Source: Gemmatimonas sp. (GTDB lineage: Bacteria > Gemmatimonadota > Gemmatimonadetes > Gemmatimonadales > Gemmatimonadaceae). Taken from it: a stretch of 64,000 nt of DNA. Below are positions 18,322-28,029 of the stretch, one piece after another; the first letter of the stretch is position 1, and each line of letters begins with the position of its first letter. The position numbers were made by a program, and so were the translations under genes. The notes below the pieces were generated by a model, which saw nothing but the letters and a program-made list of their open reading frames with translations, was not told where the DNA came from and made no database searches. The stretch is taken from the NCBI GenBank assembly GCA_011390885.1, contig JAABRO010000059.1:1-64000 (forward strand), in the 5' to 3' direction.

Positions 18322-18582
18322 ATGGCGTTCGACAAGGCACCCACGATCGAGAAGTACCGCACCCACGAGCAGGACACCGGCTCGGCCCGCGTGCAGGTCG
18401 CCGTCCTCACGGACCGCATCAACTACCTCACGAATCACTTCCGGTCGCACCACAAGGACCATCACAGCCGCCGCGGCCTGCTGAAGATGGTCGGCAAGCG
18501 TCGTCGTCTGCTCGACTACCTCAAGCGCACGAACCTCGAAGGCTACCGCGCGCTGGTGCAGGAACTCGGCCTCCGCTACTGA
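18322..18582 (+). CDS. rpsO: 30S ribosomal protein S15
   Basis: 86 residues, typical length. The sequence is standard S15: [20 protein letters not shown] near the start, [20 protein letters not shown] and then [20 protein letters not shown], ending [10 protein letters not shown]. The ATG at 18322 is fixed by the family N-terminus and has GGAGA eleven bases upstream. It is followed by a hairpin and then pnp, the classic rpsO-pnp pair. Confidence 0.97.
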   Translation: MAFDKAPTIEKYRTHEQDTGSARVQVAVLTDRINYLTNHFRSHHKDHHSRRGLLKMVGKRRRLLDYLKRTNLEGYRALVQELGLRY

Positions 18583-18599
18583 AGGCTGATGCAGGACCG

Positions 18600-18640
18600 A
18601 TCGCGCGGGGGCGTGCTGCCACCCGCGCGATTTCGTTATT
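18600..18640 (+). terminator. Hairpin between rpsO and pnp
   Basis: ATCGCGCGGG (18600-18609) pairs perfectly with CCCGCGCGAT (18622-18631) and is followed by TTCGTTATT. In E. coli the rpsO-pnp gap also holds a partial terminator and RNase III processing sites. Confidence 0.65.
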
Positions 18641-18671
18641 GGCAGCCAGGCAACCACAAAGCAACCACGCA

Positions 18672-20861
18672 ATGATGCAGAGAATCGAGCGGACCTTTGC
18701 CGGCCGCAAGCTCGTCATCGAGACGGGCCGGATGGCGAAGCAGGCGGCGGGATCCGCCTTGGTGCAGTACGGCGACACCGTCGTCCTCGCCGCGGTCACC
18801 GTCAGTGACAACGAATCCCCCCTGCCGTTCTTTCCGCTCACGGTCGAGTACAAGGAGCGCACCTACGCCGCCGGCAAGTTCCCGGGTGGCTTCATCAAGC
18901 GGGAAGGTCGCCCGCATGATCACGAGATCCTCTCGTGCCGCATCATCGACCGCTCCATCCGGCCGCTCTTCCCGGAAGGCTTCAAGAACGAGGTGCAGGT
19001 GTTCGTGTACGTCATCTCCGCCGACCAGGAGAACGACGCCGACGTGCTGGCGCTGCTCGCCACCTCGTTCGCGCTCAACGCGTCGCGCGTGCCCTTCAAG
19101 GAGCCGATCGGCGGCGTGCGCATCGGGCGCGTGCAGGGCCACTGGGTGCTCAACCCCACGTTCCAGCAGCGCGAGTTCTCCGACATGGAGCTCGTGGTCG
19201 CCGGCTCGAAGGATTCCATCGTGATGGTCGAGGGCGGCGCGCTCGAGGTGTCGGAAGCCGACGTGCTCGAGGCGCTGCAGATCTCCCACACGGGCATCCG
19301 CGAGCTCATCGACATGCAGCAGGAGCTGCTTGCGAGCACGCAGCAGCCCACGATGACGTGGAAGAAGGCCGAGCCGCCCGAGGGCGTGAAGGTGCGCGTG
19401 CCGGAGCTCGCCAACGGGCACATCACCGAGGCGCTGAACCAGAAGGACAAGCACACGCGCATCGAGGCGGTCGAGCGCAAGAAGAAGGAGCTCGCGGAAG
19501 GCCTGCTGGCCGAGTTCCCCGACAACGCGAAGGACATCCACACGCTGCTCGGCGACGTGGAGTACTACGCGCTGCGCAACCAGGTGCTCGACACGAAGAA
19601 GCGCGTCGACGGCCGTGCCGTCGATGAAGTGCGCGACATCAGCGTCGACACCGGGCTCCTGCCGCGCACGCACGGCTCCGCGCTCTTCACGCGCGGCCAG
19701 ACGCAGGCGCTCGTGGTGGCCACGCTCGGCACCGCCGCCGATGCGCAGCGCCTCGACTCGGTGAACGAGGCGAAGGAGCAGCTGAAGACCTTCATGCTGC
19801 ACTACAACTTCCCGCCGTTCTCCACCGGCGAAGTGCGTCCCATGCGCGGTACGAGCCGTCGCGAGATCGGCCATGGCAACCTGGCCGAGCGCGCGCTGCA
19901 GGCCGTGCTGCCGCCGTTCGAGGAGTTCCCGTACACGCTCCGCATCGTCTCCGACGTGCTCGAGTCCAACGGGTCCTCGTCGATGGCGTCCGTGTGCGGT
20001 GGCTCGCTCGCCATGTTCGACGCCGGCGTGCCGCTCAAGGCGGCCGTCGCGGGTGTGGCCATGGGCCTCATCTCGGACGGCACGCGTTACGCGATCCTCA
20101 CCGACATCCTGGGCACCGAGGATCACCTCGGCGACATGGACTTCAAGGTGGCCGGCACGCGCGAGGGCATCACGTCCATCCAGATGGACATCAAGATCGA
20201 GGGGCTCGACCTCAAGATCATGGAAGAGGCACTGGAGCAGGCCCGTCGCGGTCGCCTGCACATCCTCGACGAGATGGACAAGGCGCTCGACGCGCCGCGT
20301 GCCGAGCTGTCGGCCTACGCGCCGCGCATCGTCACGATGAAGATCCCGGTCGACAAGATCGGCGACCTCATCGGCCCGAAGGGCAAGACCATCCGTGGCA
20401 TCCAGGACGAGACGGGCGCCACGCTCAGCGTCGAGGACGATGGCACGGTCACCATCGCCGCCGTTGGCGGCGAGTCGATGGAGCGGGCGCGCCAGATGAT
20501 CGCGTCGCTCACCGCCGAGCCGGTCGTCGGCGACGTGTACGAAGGTGTGGTCAAGAGCACGACCGCCTTCGGCGCGTTCGTGGAGATCATGCCCGGCACC
20601 GAGGCGCTGCTGCACATCTCCGAGCTCAAGCATGAGCGCGTCGCGAACACCGAGGACGTCGTGAAGAAGGGCGACACGGTGCGCGTGAAGCTCATCGATC
20701 GCGACGAGCGGGGGCGTCTGCGGCTGTCCATGAAGGCGCTGGAGCCGCGCCCCGAGGGCATGCCGGAGCCCGACCCGTCGGAGTCGCGTCCGCCGCGTGG
20801 TGAAGGGGACCGCGACCGCGGACCGCGCGGCGGTGGCTCGCGCGGCCGGGAGCGGCGCTGA
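18672..20861 (+). CDS. pnp: Polyribonucleotide nucleotidyltransferase (PNPase)
   Basis: 729 residues. Phosphorolytic 3'-5' exoribonuclease of the RNA degradation machinery. Order of domains: RNase PH domain 1 (FAGRKLVIETGRMAKQA from residue 8, FPGGFIKREGRP near 77), all-helical linker, RNase PH domain 2 (RTHGSALFTRGQTQALV near 330, YNFPPFSTGEV near 377, ILGTEDHLGDMDFKVAGT near 480), KH domain with GPKGKTIRGIQDETGA near 567, and S1 domain at about 615-690 (FGAFVEIMPGTEALLHISEL), then an Arg/Gly-rich tail. The ATG at 18672 (or 18675) is chosen over an upstream in-frame start that would add 11 unmatched residues. Confidence 0.97.
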   Translation: MMQRIERTFAGRKLVIETGRMAKQAAGSALVQYGDTVVLAAVTVSDNESPLPFFPLTVEYKERTYAAGKFPGGFIKREGRPHDHEILSCRIIDRSIRPLFPEGFKNEVQVFVYVISADQENDADVLALLATSFALNASRVPFKEPIGGVRIGRVQGHWVLNPTFQQREFSDMELVVAGSKDSIVMVEGGALEVSEADVLEALQISHTGIRELIDMQQELLASTQQPTMTWKKAEPPEGVKVRVPELANGHITEALNQKDKHTRIEAVERKKKELAEGLLAEFPDNAKDIHTLLGDVEYYALRNQVLDTKKRVDGRAVDEVRDISVDTGLLPRTHGSALFTRGQTQALVVATLGTAADAQRLDSVNEAKEQLKTFMLHYNFPPFSTGEVRPMRGTSRREIGHGNLAERALQAVLPPFEEFPYTLRIVSDVLESNGSSSMASVCGGSLAMFDAGVPLKAAVAGVAMGLISDGTRYAILTDILGTEDHLGDMDFKVAGTREGITSIQMDIKIEGLDLKIMEEALEQARRGRLHILDEMDKALDAPRAELSAYAPRIVTMKIPVDKIGDLIGPKGKTIRGIQDETGATLSVEDDGTVTIAAVGGESMERARQMIASLTAEPVVGDVYEGVVKSTTAFGAFVEIMPGTEALLHISELKHERVANTEDVVKKGDTVRVKLIDRDERGRLRLSMKALEPRPEGMPEPDPSESRPPRGEGDRDRGPRGGGSRGRERR

Positions 20862-20887
20862 GCCCGCGCGGCGTACTCGCCTCCGCA

Positions 20888-22174
20888 GTGCTCGATGCAG
20901 TGAACCGGCCGGTGTCTGACCAGACACCGGCCGGTGTGCATCGTACCGACTGCGCGAACGGGCTGACCGTGCTGTCCGAGCACATCCCCGGGCGTCGCAC
21001 GGTCGCGTTCGGCGTCTGGGTGCGCTTCGGCACGCTGCACGAGACGCGCGCCCAGATGGGGCTCGCGCACCTGCTCGAGCACATGGTGTTCAAAGGCACG
21101 GCCACGCGGTCGGCGCGCGACCTGGCGTTCTCCCTCGAGTCGCTCGGCGGCTCGCTCGACGCGTACACGGAGCGCGAGTTCACGAGCTACCAGGCGCGCG
21201 TGCTCGACCGCCACCTCGGCGCCGCCGTGGAGGTGATCGGCGACCTCGTCTTCAATCCGCGCCTCGCGGACGCCGACCTCGCGCTCGAGCGGCAGGTGAT
21301 TCTCGAAGAGATCGCCATGGTGGACGACACCCCGGACGACGTGGTGTTCGACCTGCACAACGAGGCGCTCTGGGGCGACCATCCGCACGCCTGGCGCATT
21401 CTTGGCACGCGCGAGTCGGTCTCGTCACTCACCACCGATCACCTGCGGGCGTTGCAGGCGGGTCAGTATCAGCCGGGACGCCTCGTGGTGGCCGCCGCCG
21501 GGAATGTGACGCACGAGCAGCTGCTCGACGTGCTCGCGCGACACGGCTGGCTCGACCGCCCCGGTTCGCGCGTCCCCGACCCGGTGGTCGCGCCGGCTGT
21601 GCCCACGCACGGTGGGCGCGTGCACCACCCCCGCAAGGACATCACGCAGGTGCATCTGGTGCTCGGCTCCGAGGCGACGGCCGTGGGCGATCCGCGACGG
21701 CATGCCTTTGGGCTGCTGGGGACGCTCCTCGGCGGTGGCATGAGCAGCCGGCTCTTCCAGCGCGTGCGCGAGGAGCTGGGCTATGCCTACAGCGTCTACC
21801 ATTTCCACTCCCCGTACGCCGACGCCGGGAGCCACGGCGTGTACCTCGCGACGGCGCCGGAGACGGCCCAGCAGGCGCTGGACGCCGTGCGGGAGGTGCT
21901 GGGGCAGGTGGCGGCCACCGGGCTCCCCGAGGCGGAGATCGAGGCCGGCAAGCTGCAGCTGGCGGGCCAGCTGGTGATGTCGCTCGAGAGTGTGAGCGCC
22001 CGGATGTATCGCGCCGCCACCTCCGCGCTGTATCATGAACCCGTGCGCACGATCGACGAGATGCTGGAGGATGTGGCGGGGATCGACGCGGCCACGGTCG
22101 CGGCGCTCGCCAGCGAGTTCTTCGATCCGTCGCGCATGACCCTCGTCAGCCACGGCCCCCGGTCCGTGCGCTGA
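20888..22174 (+). CDS. M16-family zinc peptidase (pitrilysin/processing-peptidase type)
   Basis: 428 residues. The inverted zinc motif HLLEH lies near residue 61 (GLAHLLEHMVFKGT), with the third ligand in the ALERQVILEEIAMVDD region about 75 residues later. The second, inactive half has the RVREELGYAYSVY signature near 297. This is the MPP/PqqL-like single-chain form that dimerises. It commonly lies behind pnp (ymxG in Bacillus). The start is uncertain: GTG at 20888, 20900 or 20936 are all in frame and none has a Shine-Dalgarno. The last gives VHRTDCANGLTVLSEH, the usual family opening. Bases 20905-20934 are a perfect hairpin. Confidence 0.9.
   Translation: MLDAVNRPVSDQTPAGVHRTDCANGLTVLSEHIPGRRTVAFGVWVRFGTLHETRAQMGLAHLLEHMVFKGTATRSARDLAFSLESLGGSLDAYTEREFTSYQARVLDRHLGAAVEVIGDLVFNPRLADADLALERQVILEEIAMVDDTPDDVVFDLHNEALWGDHPHAWRILGTRESVSSLTTDHLRALQAGQYQPGRLVVAAAGNVTHEQLLDVLARHGWLDRPGSRVPDPVVAPAVPTHGGRVHHPRKDITQVHLVLGSEATAVGDPRRHAFGLLGTLLGGGMSSRLFQRVREELGYAYSVYHFHSPYADAGSHGVYLATAPETAQQALDAVREVLGQVAATGLPEAEIEAGKLQLAGQLVMSLESVSARMYRAATSALYHEPVRTIDEMLEDVAGIDAATVAALASEFFDPSRMTLVSHGPRSVR
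20905..20934 (+). promoter_or_regulatory. Perfect 14-bp inverted repeat at the 5' end of the M16 peptidase gene
   Basis: CCGGCCGGTGTCTG (20905-20918) and CAGACACCGGCCGG (20921-20934) are exact reverse complements separated by two bases. It lies 43 bases after the pnp stop and ends one base before an in-frame GTG. It could terminate pnp transcription, or block or focus translation initiation of the peptidase. Confidence 0.75.
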
Positions 22175-22207
22175 CGCGACACTCCCTCTCCTGAGACCTG
22201 TTCAGCC

Positions 22208-23323
22208 ATGCGTATCGGCGTTCCGCGCGAGATCAAGACCAACGAGAACCGAATCGCCTTGGTGCCGGCTGGCGCCGAGGCGCTGGTGGCCGCCGGTCAC
22301 CAGGTGTACATCGAGACCGGCGCCGGCATCGGCAGCGGCTTCGAAGACGCAGACTACGAGGCCGTCGGCGCGACCATCGTCTACGACGCCGCCTCGGCGT
22401 GGGGCAACGCCGAGCTGCTGCTCAAGGTGAAGGAGCCGATCAAGTCCGAGTGGCAGTACCTGCGCAAGGACCTGACGCTGTTCACCTACCTGCACTTCGC
22501 GGCCGACGAGCAGCTCACCCGGGCGCACCTGCAGAGCGGCGCCACCTGCATCGCGTACGAGACGGTGGAACTGCCGTCGCGCGAGCTGCCGCTGCTCACG
22601 CCGATGTCCGAGGTGGCGGGGCGCATGGCCGTGCAGCAGGGGGCCAAGTACCTCGAAAAGCTGTACGGCGGCCGCGGCGTGCTGCTGGGCGGCGTGCCGG
22701 GCGTGGCGCCGGCCAAGGTGGTGATCCTCGGCGGCGGCGTCGTGGGCACCAACGCGGCCAAGATGGCGGCCGGCCTCGGGGCGAAGACGGTCATCCTCGA
22801 CCTCTCGCTCGAGCGCCTGCGCTACCTGAGTGATGTCATGCCGGCGAACGTGCAGCTCATCCACTCCAATCGGCACAACATCCTGGAGCAGATCAGCACG
22901 GCCGACCTCGTCATCGGCGGCGTGCTCATTCCAGGCGCCAAGGCGCCGCGACTGATCCGCCGTGAGGACCTGGCGCGCATGCGCAAGGGCGCCGTGATCG
23001 TGGACGTGGCCGTCGACCAGGGAGGCTGCGTGGAGACGATCAAGCCGACCACGCACGAGGACCCGACCTACGTGGTGGACGGGGTGATTCACTACGGTGT
23101 GGCCAACATGCCGGGCGCCGTGCCGCGCACCTCGACGCTGGCGCTCACCAATGCCACGCTCCCGTACGCGCTGCAACTGGCGAACAAGGGGTGGAAGGCG
23201 GCGCTCCGGGACAATGCGTCGCTGCGCAAGGGGCTCAACATGACCGACGGCGTGGCCACCTACAAGGCGGTCGCGGACTCGTTCGGGCTGCCGTATCAGG
23301 AAGCCGAGCTCTTCCTGGCGTGA
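22208..23323 (+). CDS. ald: Alanine dehydrogenase
   Basis: 371 residues, normal length. NAD-dependent interconversion of alanine with pyruvate and ammonia. The N-terminal signature MRIGVPREIKTNENRIALVP is complete. LLKVKEP near residue 72 carries the substrate lysine, FTYLHFAADEQL near 93 the catalytic His, the NAD loop VVILGGGVVGTNAAKMA lies near 170, and VIVDVAVDQGGCVETIKPT near 264 carries the catalytic Asp. The C-terminus GLNMTDGVATYKAVADSFG is family-typical. It is probably separate from the next operon: a hairpin and a promoter candidate lie between it and mreB. Confidence 0.96.
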   Translation: MRIGVPREIKTNENRIALVPAGAEALVAAGHQVYIETGAGIGSGFEDADYEAVGATIVYDAASAWGNAELLLKVKEPIKSEWQYLRKDLTLFTYLHFAADEQLTRAHLQSGATCIAYETVELPSRELPLLTPMSEVAGRMAVQQGAKYLEKLYGGRGVLLGGVPGVAPAKVVILGGGVVGTNAAKMAAGLGAKTVILDLSLERLRYLSDVMPANVQLIHSNRHNILEQISTADLVIGGVLIPGAKAPRLIRREDLARMRKGAVIVDVAVDQGGCVETIKPTTHEDPTYVVDGVIHYGVANMPGAVPRTSTLALTNATLPYALQLANKGWKAALRDNASLRKGLNMTDGVATYKAVADSFGLPYQEAELFLA

Positions 23324-23360
23324 TCGGTGGACGTGTCCTAGATCACGCTCCCACAACGGC

Positions 23361-23389
23361 TTGCTCGCTGTCGGGTCAACCGATAGCTT
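23361..23389 (+). promoter_or_regulatory. Candidate promoter for the mreB operon
   Basis: TTGCTC (23361-23366) and TAGCTT (23384-23389) are 17 bases apart in the 227-base gap before mreB. The same TAGCTT -10 occurs before truA and the carboxyltransferase gene. Confidence 0.5.
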
Positions 23390-23443
23390 AACTCATCGTC
23401 GCTTCCGTCGTCGCGTCTGCGCGCGGGCGATTCGTTGGTGGCT

Positions 23444-23466
23444 GTCCCCCCGTTCCGCGGGGGGAC
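23444..23466. terminator. Strong hairpin in the ald-mreB gap
   Basis: GTCCCCCCG (23444-23452) pairs with CGGGGGGAC (23458-23466) around a 5-nt loop. It lies downstream of the putative mreB promoter, so it may be a leader structure of the mreB mRNA and not an ald terminator; no T tract follows. Confidence 0.4.
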
Positions 23467-23550
23467 GGCGGTACCATCGGGTCGCCCGGTCGCATTTCAT
23501 GGCGCGGCCATCTCCGCGCCTCACGCGCACCGCGCACTCTCGGTATCCGG

Positions 23551-24585
<1,035 letters not shown>

Positions 24586-24594
24586 TCACTGACC

Positions 24595-25689
24595 GTGCCG
24601 TCGCGGACCGTACGCAGCAGCAGTCGGCTCGACACGGGATTGCTCCTCGCGTGCGTCCTGCTCGCGGTGGTCGCCCTCGCGTTGCCCGATCGTCTGCGCG
24701 AGCCGGTTGCCACCTCGGTGCGACGCACCGTGCTGGCACCGCTGCTGGCCGTGCAGCAGCGCATGGAATCCATGCGCGCGGCAATCCTCGTGCGTGACGA
24801 CGCCATGCGCGCGACGGCCGAGCTGACGGCGCAGGCAATGGCCGCGCCGGGGCTCGAACAGGAGAACGAAGCACTGCGCCGCATGCTCGGCCTCGCCGGA
24901 CGGCTCCGCTCGGGCTTCGTGGTCGCGGAAGCGTTTCGTCCAAGCGGCATCGTGGATGACTACACGCTGACGATCACCGCGGGGGCACGGGCCGGCGTGG
25001 CGGCATTCGCGCCGGTGGTCACTGCCGACGGGCTGGTCGGGATGGTGGAGTCGGTCGATCCGTCCACGAGCATCGCCATCACGTGGGCGCATCCGGATTT
25101 CCGGGTGAGCGCCGTGAGCGCCGACGAATCGGCCTTCGGCATCGTGCAGCCGCACCTCGTGCCGGGAGCGGAGCGTTATCTGCTCGAACTGCGTGGCGTG
25201 CCGTTCCGCGCGTCGCTCGACTCCGGCACGCTGATCGTGAGCTCCGGGCTCGGCGCCACCTACCCGCGCGGTGTGTCGATCGGCACGGTGATCGGCGAGT
25301 TGCCCACCACGGAGCGCTGGGCGCGCACGTACCTGCTCAAGCCAAGTGTGCTGCCGTCGTCGCTTTCGTCGGTGCTGGTGCTGCTCCCGTCGGCGGTCGC
25401 GGCGGGTGTCGGCAACGTGTGGACCGACGTGTCCGCGGCCGATTCGGCGATCCGGGCCATCGTGGCCGCGAGTGATTCCGCGGCGCGGCAGGCCGCCATG
25501 GCCGAGTTGCGGGCGCGTCGCGCCGTGCTCGACGCGGCGGCGGACAGCGCCCGGGCGGACTCCGCACTGGCCGGGCTCGGGCCGGCCCCCACGGTGCGCG
25601 CGCCGGCGACCACACCCGTCGTGCCACCGAGCACACCGCCGGCGCGCATGGATTCCGTGCGCCGTCCGCCGCCCGGGGGGGCGCGGTGA
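24595..25689 (+). CDS. mreC: Rod-shape-determining protein MreC
   Basis: 364 residues. One N-terminal membrane helix (LLLACVLLAVVALAL), a coiled coil to about residue 90 containing LEQENEALRRMLGL, then the periplasmic beta-barrel domain (DYTLTITAGARAGV, VVTADGLVGMVESVDPSTSI, VSSGLGATYPRGVSIGTV). It binds PBP2 and activates it in the elongasome. The C-terminal 100 residues, rich in Ala, Asp, Ser and then Pro, exceed the E. coli protein. GTG start at 24595; the stop overlaps the mreD GTG (GTGA). Confidence 0.94.
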   Translation: MPSRTVRSSSRLDTGLLLACVLLAVVALALPDRLREPVATSVRRTVLAPLLAVQQRMESMRAAILVRDDAMRATAELTAQAMAAPGLEQENEALRRMLGLAGRLRSGFVVAEAFRPSGIVDDYTLTITAGARAGVAAFAPVVTADGLVGMVESVDPSTSIAITWAHPDFRVSAVSADESAFGIVQPHLVPGAERYLLELRGVPFRASLDSGTLIVSSGLGATYPRGVSIGTVIGELPTTERWARTYLLKPSVLPSSLSSVLVLLPSAVAAGVGNVWTDVSAADSAIRAIVAASDSAARQAAMAELRARRAVLDAAADSARADSALAGLGPAPTVRAPATTPVVPPSTPPARMDSVRRPPPGGAR

Positions 25690-26183
25690 ACGCCTCGTCG
25701 CTGCGCGCCGGTGTCGGCTTCCTGCTGCTCGTGATCGCGCACTTCTCGCTGCGGCCGCTCATCGGCGGCCCGGTGCCGGTGGACTTCCTCTCGATCGCCG
25801 TGCTCTTCAGCGCGGTGCGCGTGCGTCCCGGCGCTGCGGCCGTCATCGGCTTTCTCTGCGGCCTCGCGATCGACTCGCTGTCGCTCGATGCGTTCGGAAC
25901 CGCGGCGCTCGCGTACACCGCCGTCGCGTACACCGCATCGTGGCTGAAGTCGGCGTTCTTCGCGGACAACATCACGCTCACGGCGCTGTTCATCTTCGCC
26001 GGCAAGTGGAGTTTCGATCTTCTCTCGTTGCTGGTGGCCAATGGCGTGCCCGATTCACGCGGCCTGCTGCAACTGCTCCTCTGGTCGCCGCTGGCCGGTG
26101 CACTCACCGCCGTGGTCGCCATCCTGCTCCTGCTCGTGGCACGTCCGTGGTTCGCGGCGCCGATGGCGCGGCGTTTCCGCTGA
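25686..26183 (+). CDS. mreD: Rod-shape-determining membrane protein MreD
   Basis: 165 residues, normal length, with about five hydrophobic segments. MreD is poorly conserved, but the gene position between mreC and the PBP2 gene, the size and the topology identify it; the internal GFLCGLAIDSLSLDAFGTAA stretch is the recognisable MreD motif (hydrophobic, G-D-L/G-x-L). It starts with a GTG inside the mreC stop. Confidence 0.9.
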   Translation: MNASSLRAGVGFLLLVIAHFSLRPLIGGPVPVDFLSIAVLFSAVRVRPGAAAVIGFLCGLAIDSLSLDAFGTAALAYTAVAYTASWLKSAFFADNITLTALFIFAGKWSFDLLSLLVANGVPDSRGLLQLLLWSPLAGALTAVVAILLLLVARPWFAAPMARRFR

Positions 26184-26219
26184 CGTGCCCCGGGCGAACC
26201 GCTCGCGCCGGGGGACCGC

Positions 26220-28001
26220 ATGAGTTTCCATCCCAATGAAGTCGCGCGCCGCGCCCGCACGGTGCGCATGGTGCTGGCGCTCGTCATGGCGTCGCTTGGC
26301 CTCGCCTTCTTTCGCGTGCAGGTGCTGCGCAGTTCGCAGTACGCGCTGCAGGCCGACGGTCTCCGCATGCGCGAGGTACCGCTGGTCGCGCCGCGCGGCA
26401 TCATCTACGATCGCAAGGGCGAGATCATCGCCGAGAACCTGCCGGGCTACACCGTGTCGCTGCTCAGTCCGAGCAGCGATTCGCTCGCCTCGGCGCTCGA
26501 CGCGCTCGGCAAGATCGTGCCCATCGATGCGAGCCATCGCAACCTGGTGATGCGCCGCTACGAGCGGGCGCGGAATCAGCCGGCCGTGATCTTCAACGAT
26601 GCGCCCTTCGAGGTGGTCTCGGCGCTCGAGGAGCATCGCGTGCAGTTTCCGGAGCTCATCATCCAGAGCAGCCCCAAGCGCTACTATCCCGACGGCGAAG
26701 CGGTCGCCGCGGTGGTCGGGTACATCGGCGAGATCAGCGAACTCGAGCTCGCCCTGCCGCGCTTCGAGGGGTACAAGGCCGGGCAACTGATCGGCAAGAC
26801 GGGGCTCGAGCGGCAGTACGAGGCCGAGATCCACGGCCGTGAAGGGCGGCGCTTCGTGGAGGTCGACGCGCGCGGTCGTGTCGTGCGAGAGCAGGGCGTG
26901 CGCCCGGACATTCCGCCCGAGGCGCCGCCGGCCATCACGAGCACGCTCGACCTCGACCTGCAGCGCTTCATCCATGAGCGTTACAAGGACTCGCTGCTCG
27001 GCGCCGTCGTGGCGATCGACCCGAAGACCGGGGGCGTGCTCGCGCTGTACAGCGCACCCACGTTCGACATCAATCGCTTCACGGGCACGGTGCCGCCGTC
27101 GTACTTCGCGCAGCTCAACGAGGACCCGCGCAAGCCGATGTACAACAAGGCAGTGCAGGGGCGGTACGAGCCGGCGTCCACGTGGAAGCTGGCCACGTCG
27201 ATCATCGCGATGGAGCAGGGGATTGCGGAGATCGACACGCACATGGAAACGCCGTGCACCGGCGGCTACCAGTTCGGCAACCGCTACTTCCGGTGCTGGA
27301 AGCGTGACGGAGGGCACGGCAACGTGACCATGGCGCAGGCCATCGCCACGTCGTGCGATGTGTACTTCTACCAGCTCGGCCTCAAGATCGGCCTGTCGAA
27401 CCTCGTGGCCGGCGGACTGCGCATGGGCTTCGGCAAGCGGACCGGCATCGACTGGCCGCAGGAGACCACGCCCGAGTTCCCGGCCGAGGATTTCACCCGC
27501 TACTACAACGAGAAGTACGGGCCACGCGGCTGGAATCGCTCGGCGATCCTCAACCTGAGCATCGGGCAGGGGGAGAATGCGCAGACGGTGATCAACATGG
27601 CGAAGTTCTACACGGCTCTCGCCACCGATGGCAGCGCCGCGCAGCCGCACCTCATCGAACAGCCCGTCGACCGCGAGCAGCTGTTCAACATTCGCCCCGA
27701 TCAGTTGCAGGCGCTGCGTGACGCAATGGCGGACGTGGTGTCAGGTCGCGGCACGGCTGGCAGTGCAGCGGTGCAGGGACTCACGGTGGCTGGGAAGACG
27801 GGGACGGCGCAGAACTCGTCCGGTGTGGACCACGCATGGTTCGTGGGGTTCGCGCCGCACGCGCAGCCGGAGATCGTCGTCGCCGTGTTCATCGAGTTCG
27901 GTCTGCACGGCTACTCGGCCGCGCGCATCGCCACGGCCGTCATGGAGCAGTACCTCAAGAAGCCGCTGGTGAATCCGTCGGCGTCCACCAACGCGCAGTA
28001 G
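26220..28001 (+). CDS. mrdA: Penicillin-binding protein 2 (elongasome transpeptidase)
   Basis: 593 residues. A class B PBP with an N-terminal membrane helix (MVLALVMASLGLAFFRVQVL), a pedestal domain starting at VAPRGIIYDRKGEIIAENLPG, and a C-terminal transpeptidase domain. Active-site motifs are S-x-x-K as STWK (Ser320, Lys323; Phe is commoner than Trp at the third place), S-x-N as SCD near 378, and KTGTAQ with Lys526. It cross-links lateral-wall peptidoglycan with RodA as the glycosyltransferase partner, encoded 28 bases downstream. Confidence 0.95.
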   Translation: MSFHPNEVARRARTVRMVLALVMASLGLAFFRVQVLRSSQYALQADGLRMREVPLVAPRGIIYDRKGEIIAENLPGYTVSLLSPSSDSLASALDALGKIVPIDASHRNLVMRRYERARNQPAVIFNDAPFEVVSALEEHRVQFPELIIQSSPKRYYPDGEAVAAVVGYIGEISELELALPRFEGYKAGQLIGKTGLERQYEAEIHGREGRRFVEVDARGRVVREQGVRPDIPPEAPPAITSTLDLDLQRFIHERYKDSLLGAVVAIDPKTGGVLALYSAPTFDINRFTGTVPPSYFAQLNEDPRKPMYNKAVQGRYEPASTWKLATSIIAMEQGIAEIDTHMETPCTGGYQFGNRYFRCWKRDGGHGNVTMAQAIATSCDVYFYQLGLKIGLSNLVAGGLRMGFGKRTGIDWPQETTPEFPAEDFTRYYNEKYGPRGWNRSAILNLSIGQGENAQTVINMAKFYTALATDGSAAQPHLIEQPVDREQLFNIRPDQLQALRDAMADVVSGRGTAGSAAVQGLTVAGKTGTAQNSSGVDHAWFVGFAPHAQPEIVVAVFIEFGLHGYSAARIATAVMEQYLKKPLVNPSASTNAQ

Positions 28002-28029
28002 TCCGCGCCCGCGAGTCCCCGTTCCCTCG

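Noticed and set aside
18636-20927. 763-codon frame opposite pnp
   Set aside because: Antisense shadow; pnp on the plus strand shows complete RNase PH, KH and S1 domains.
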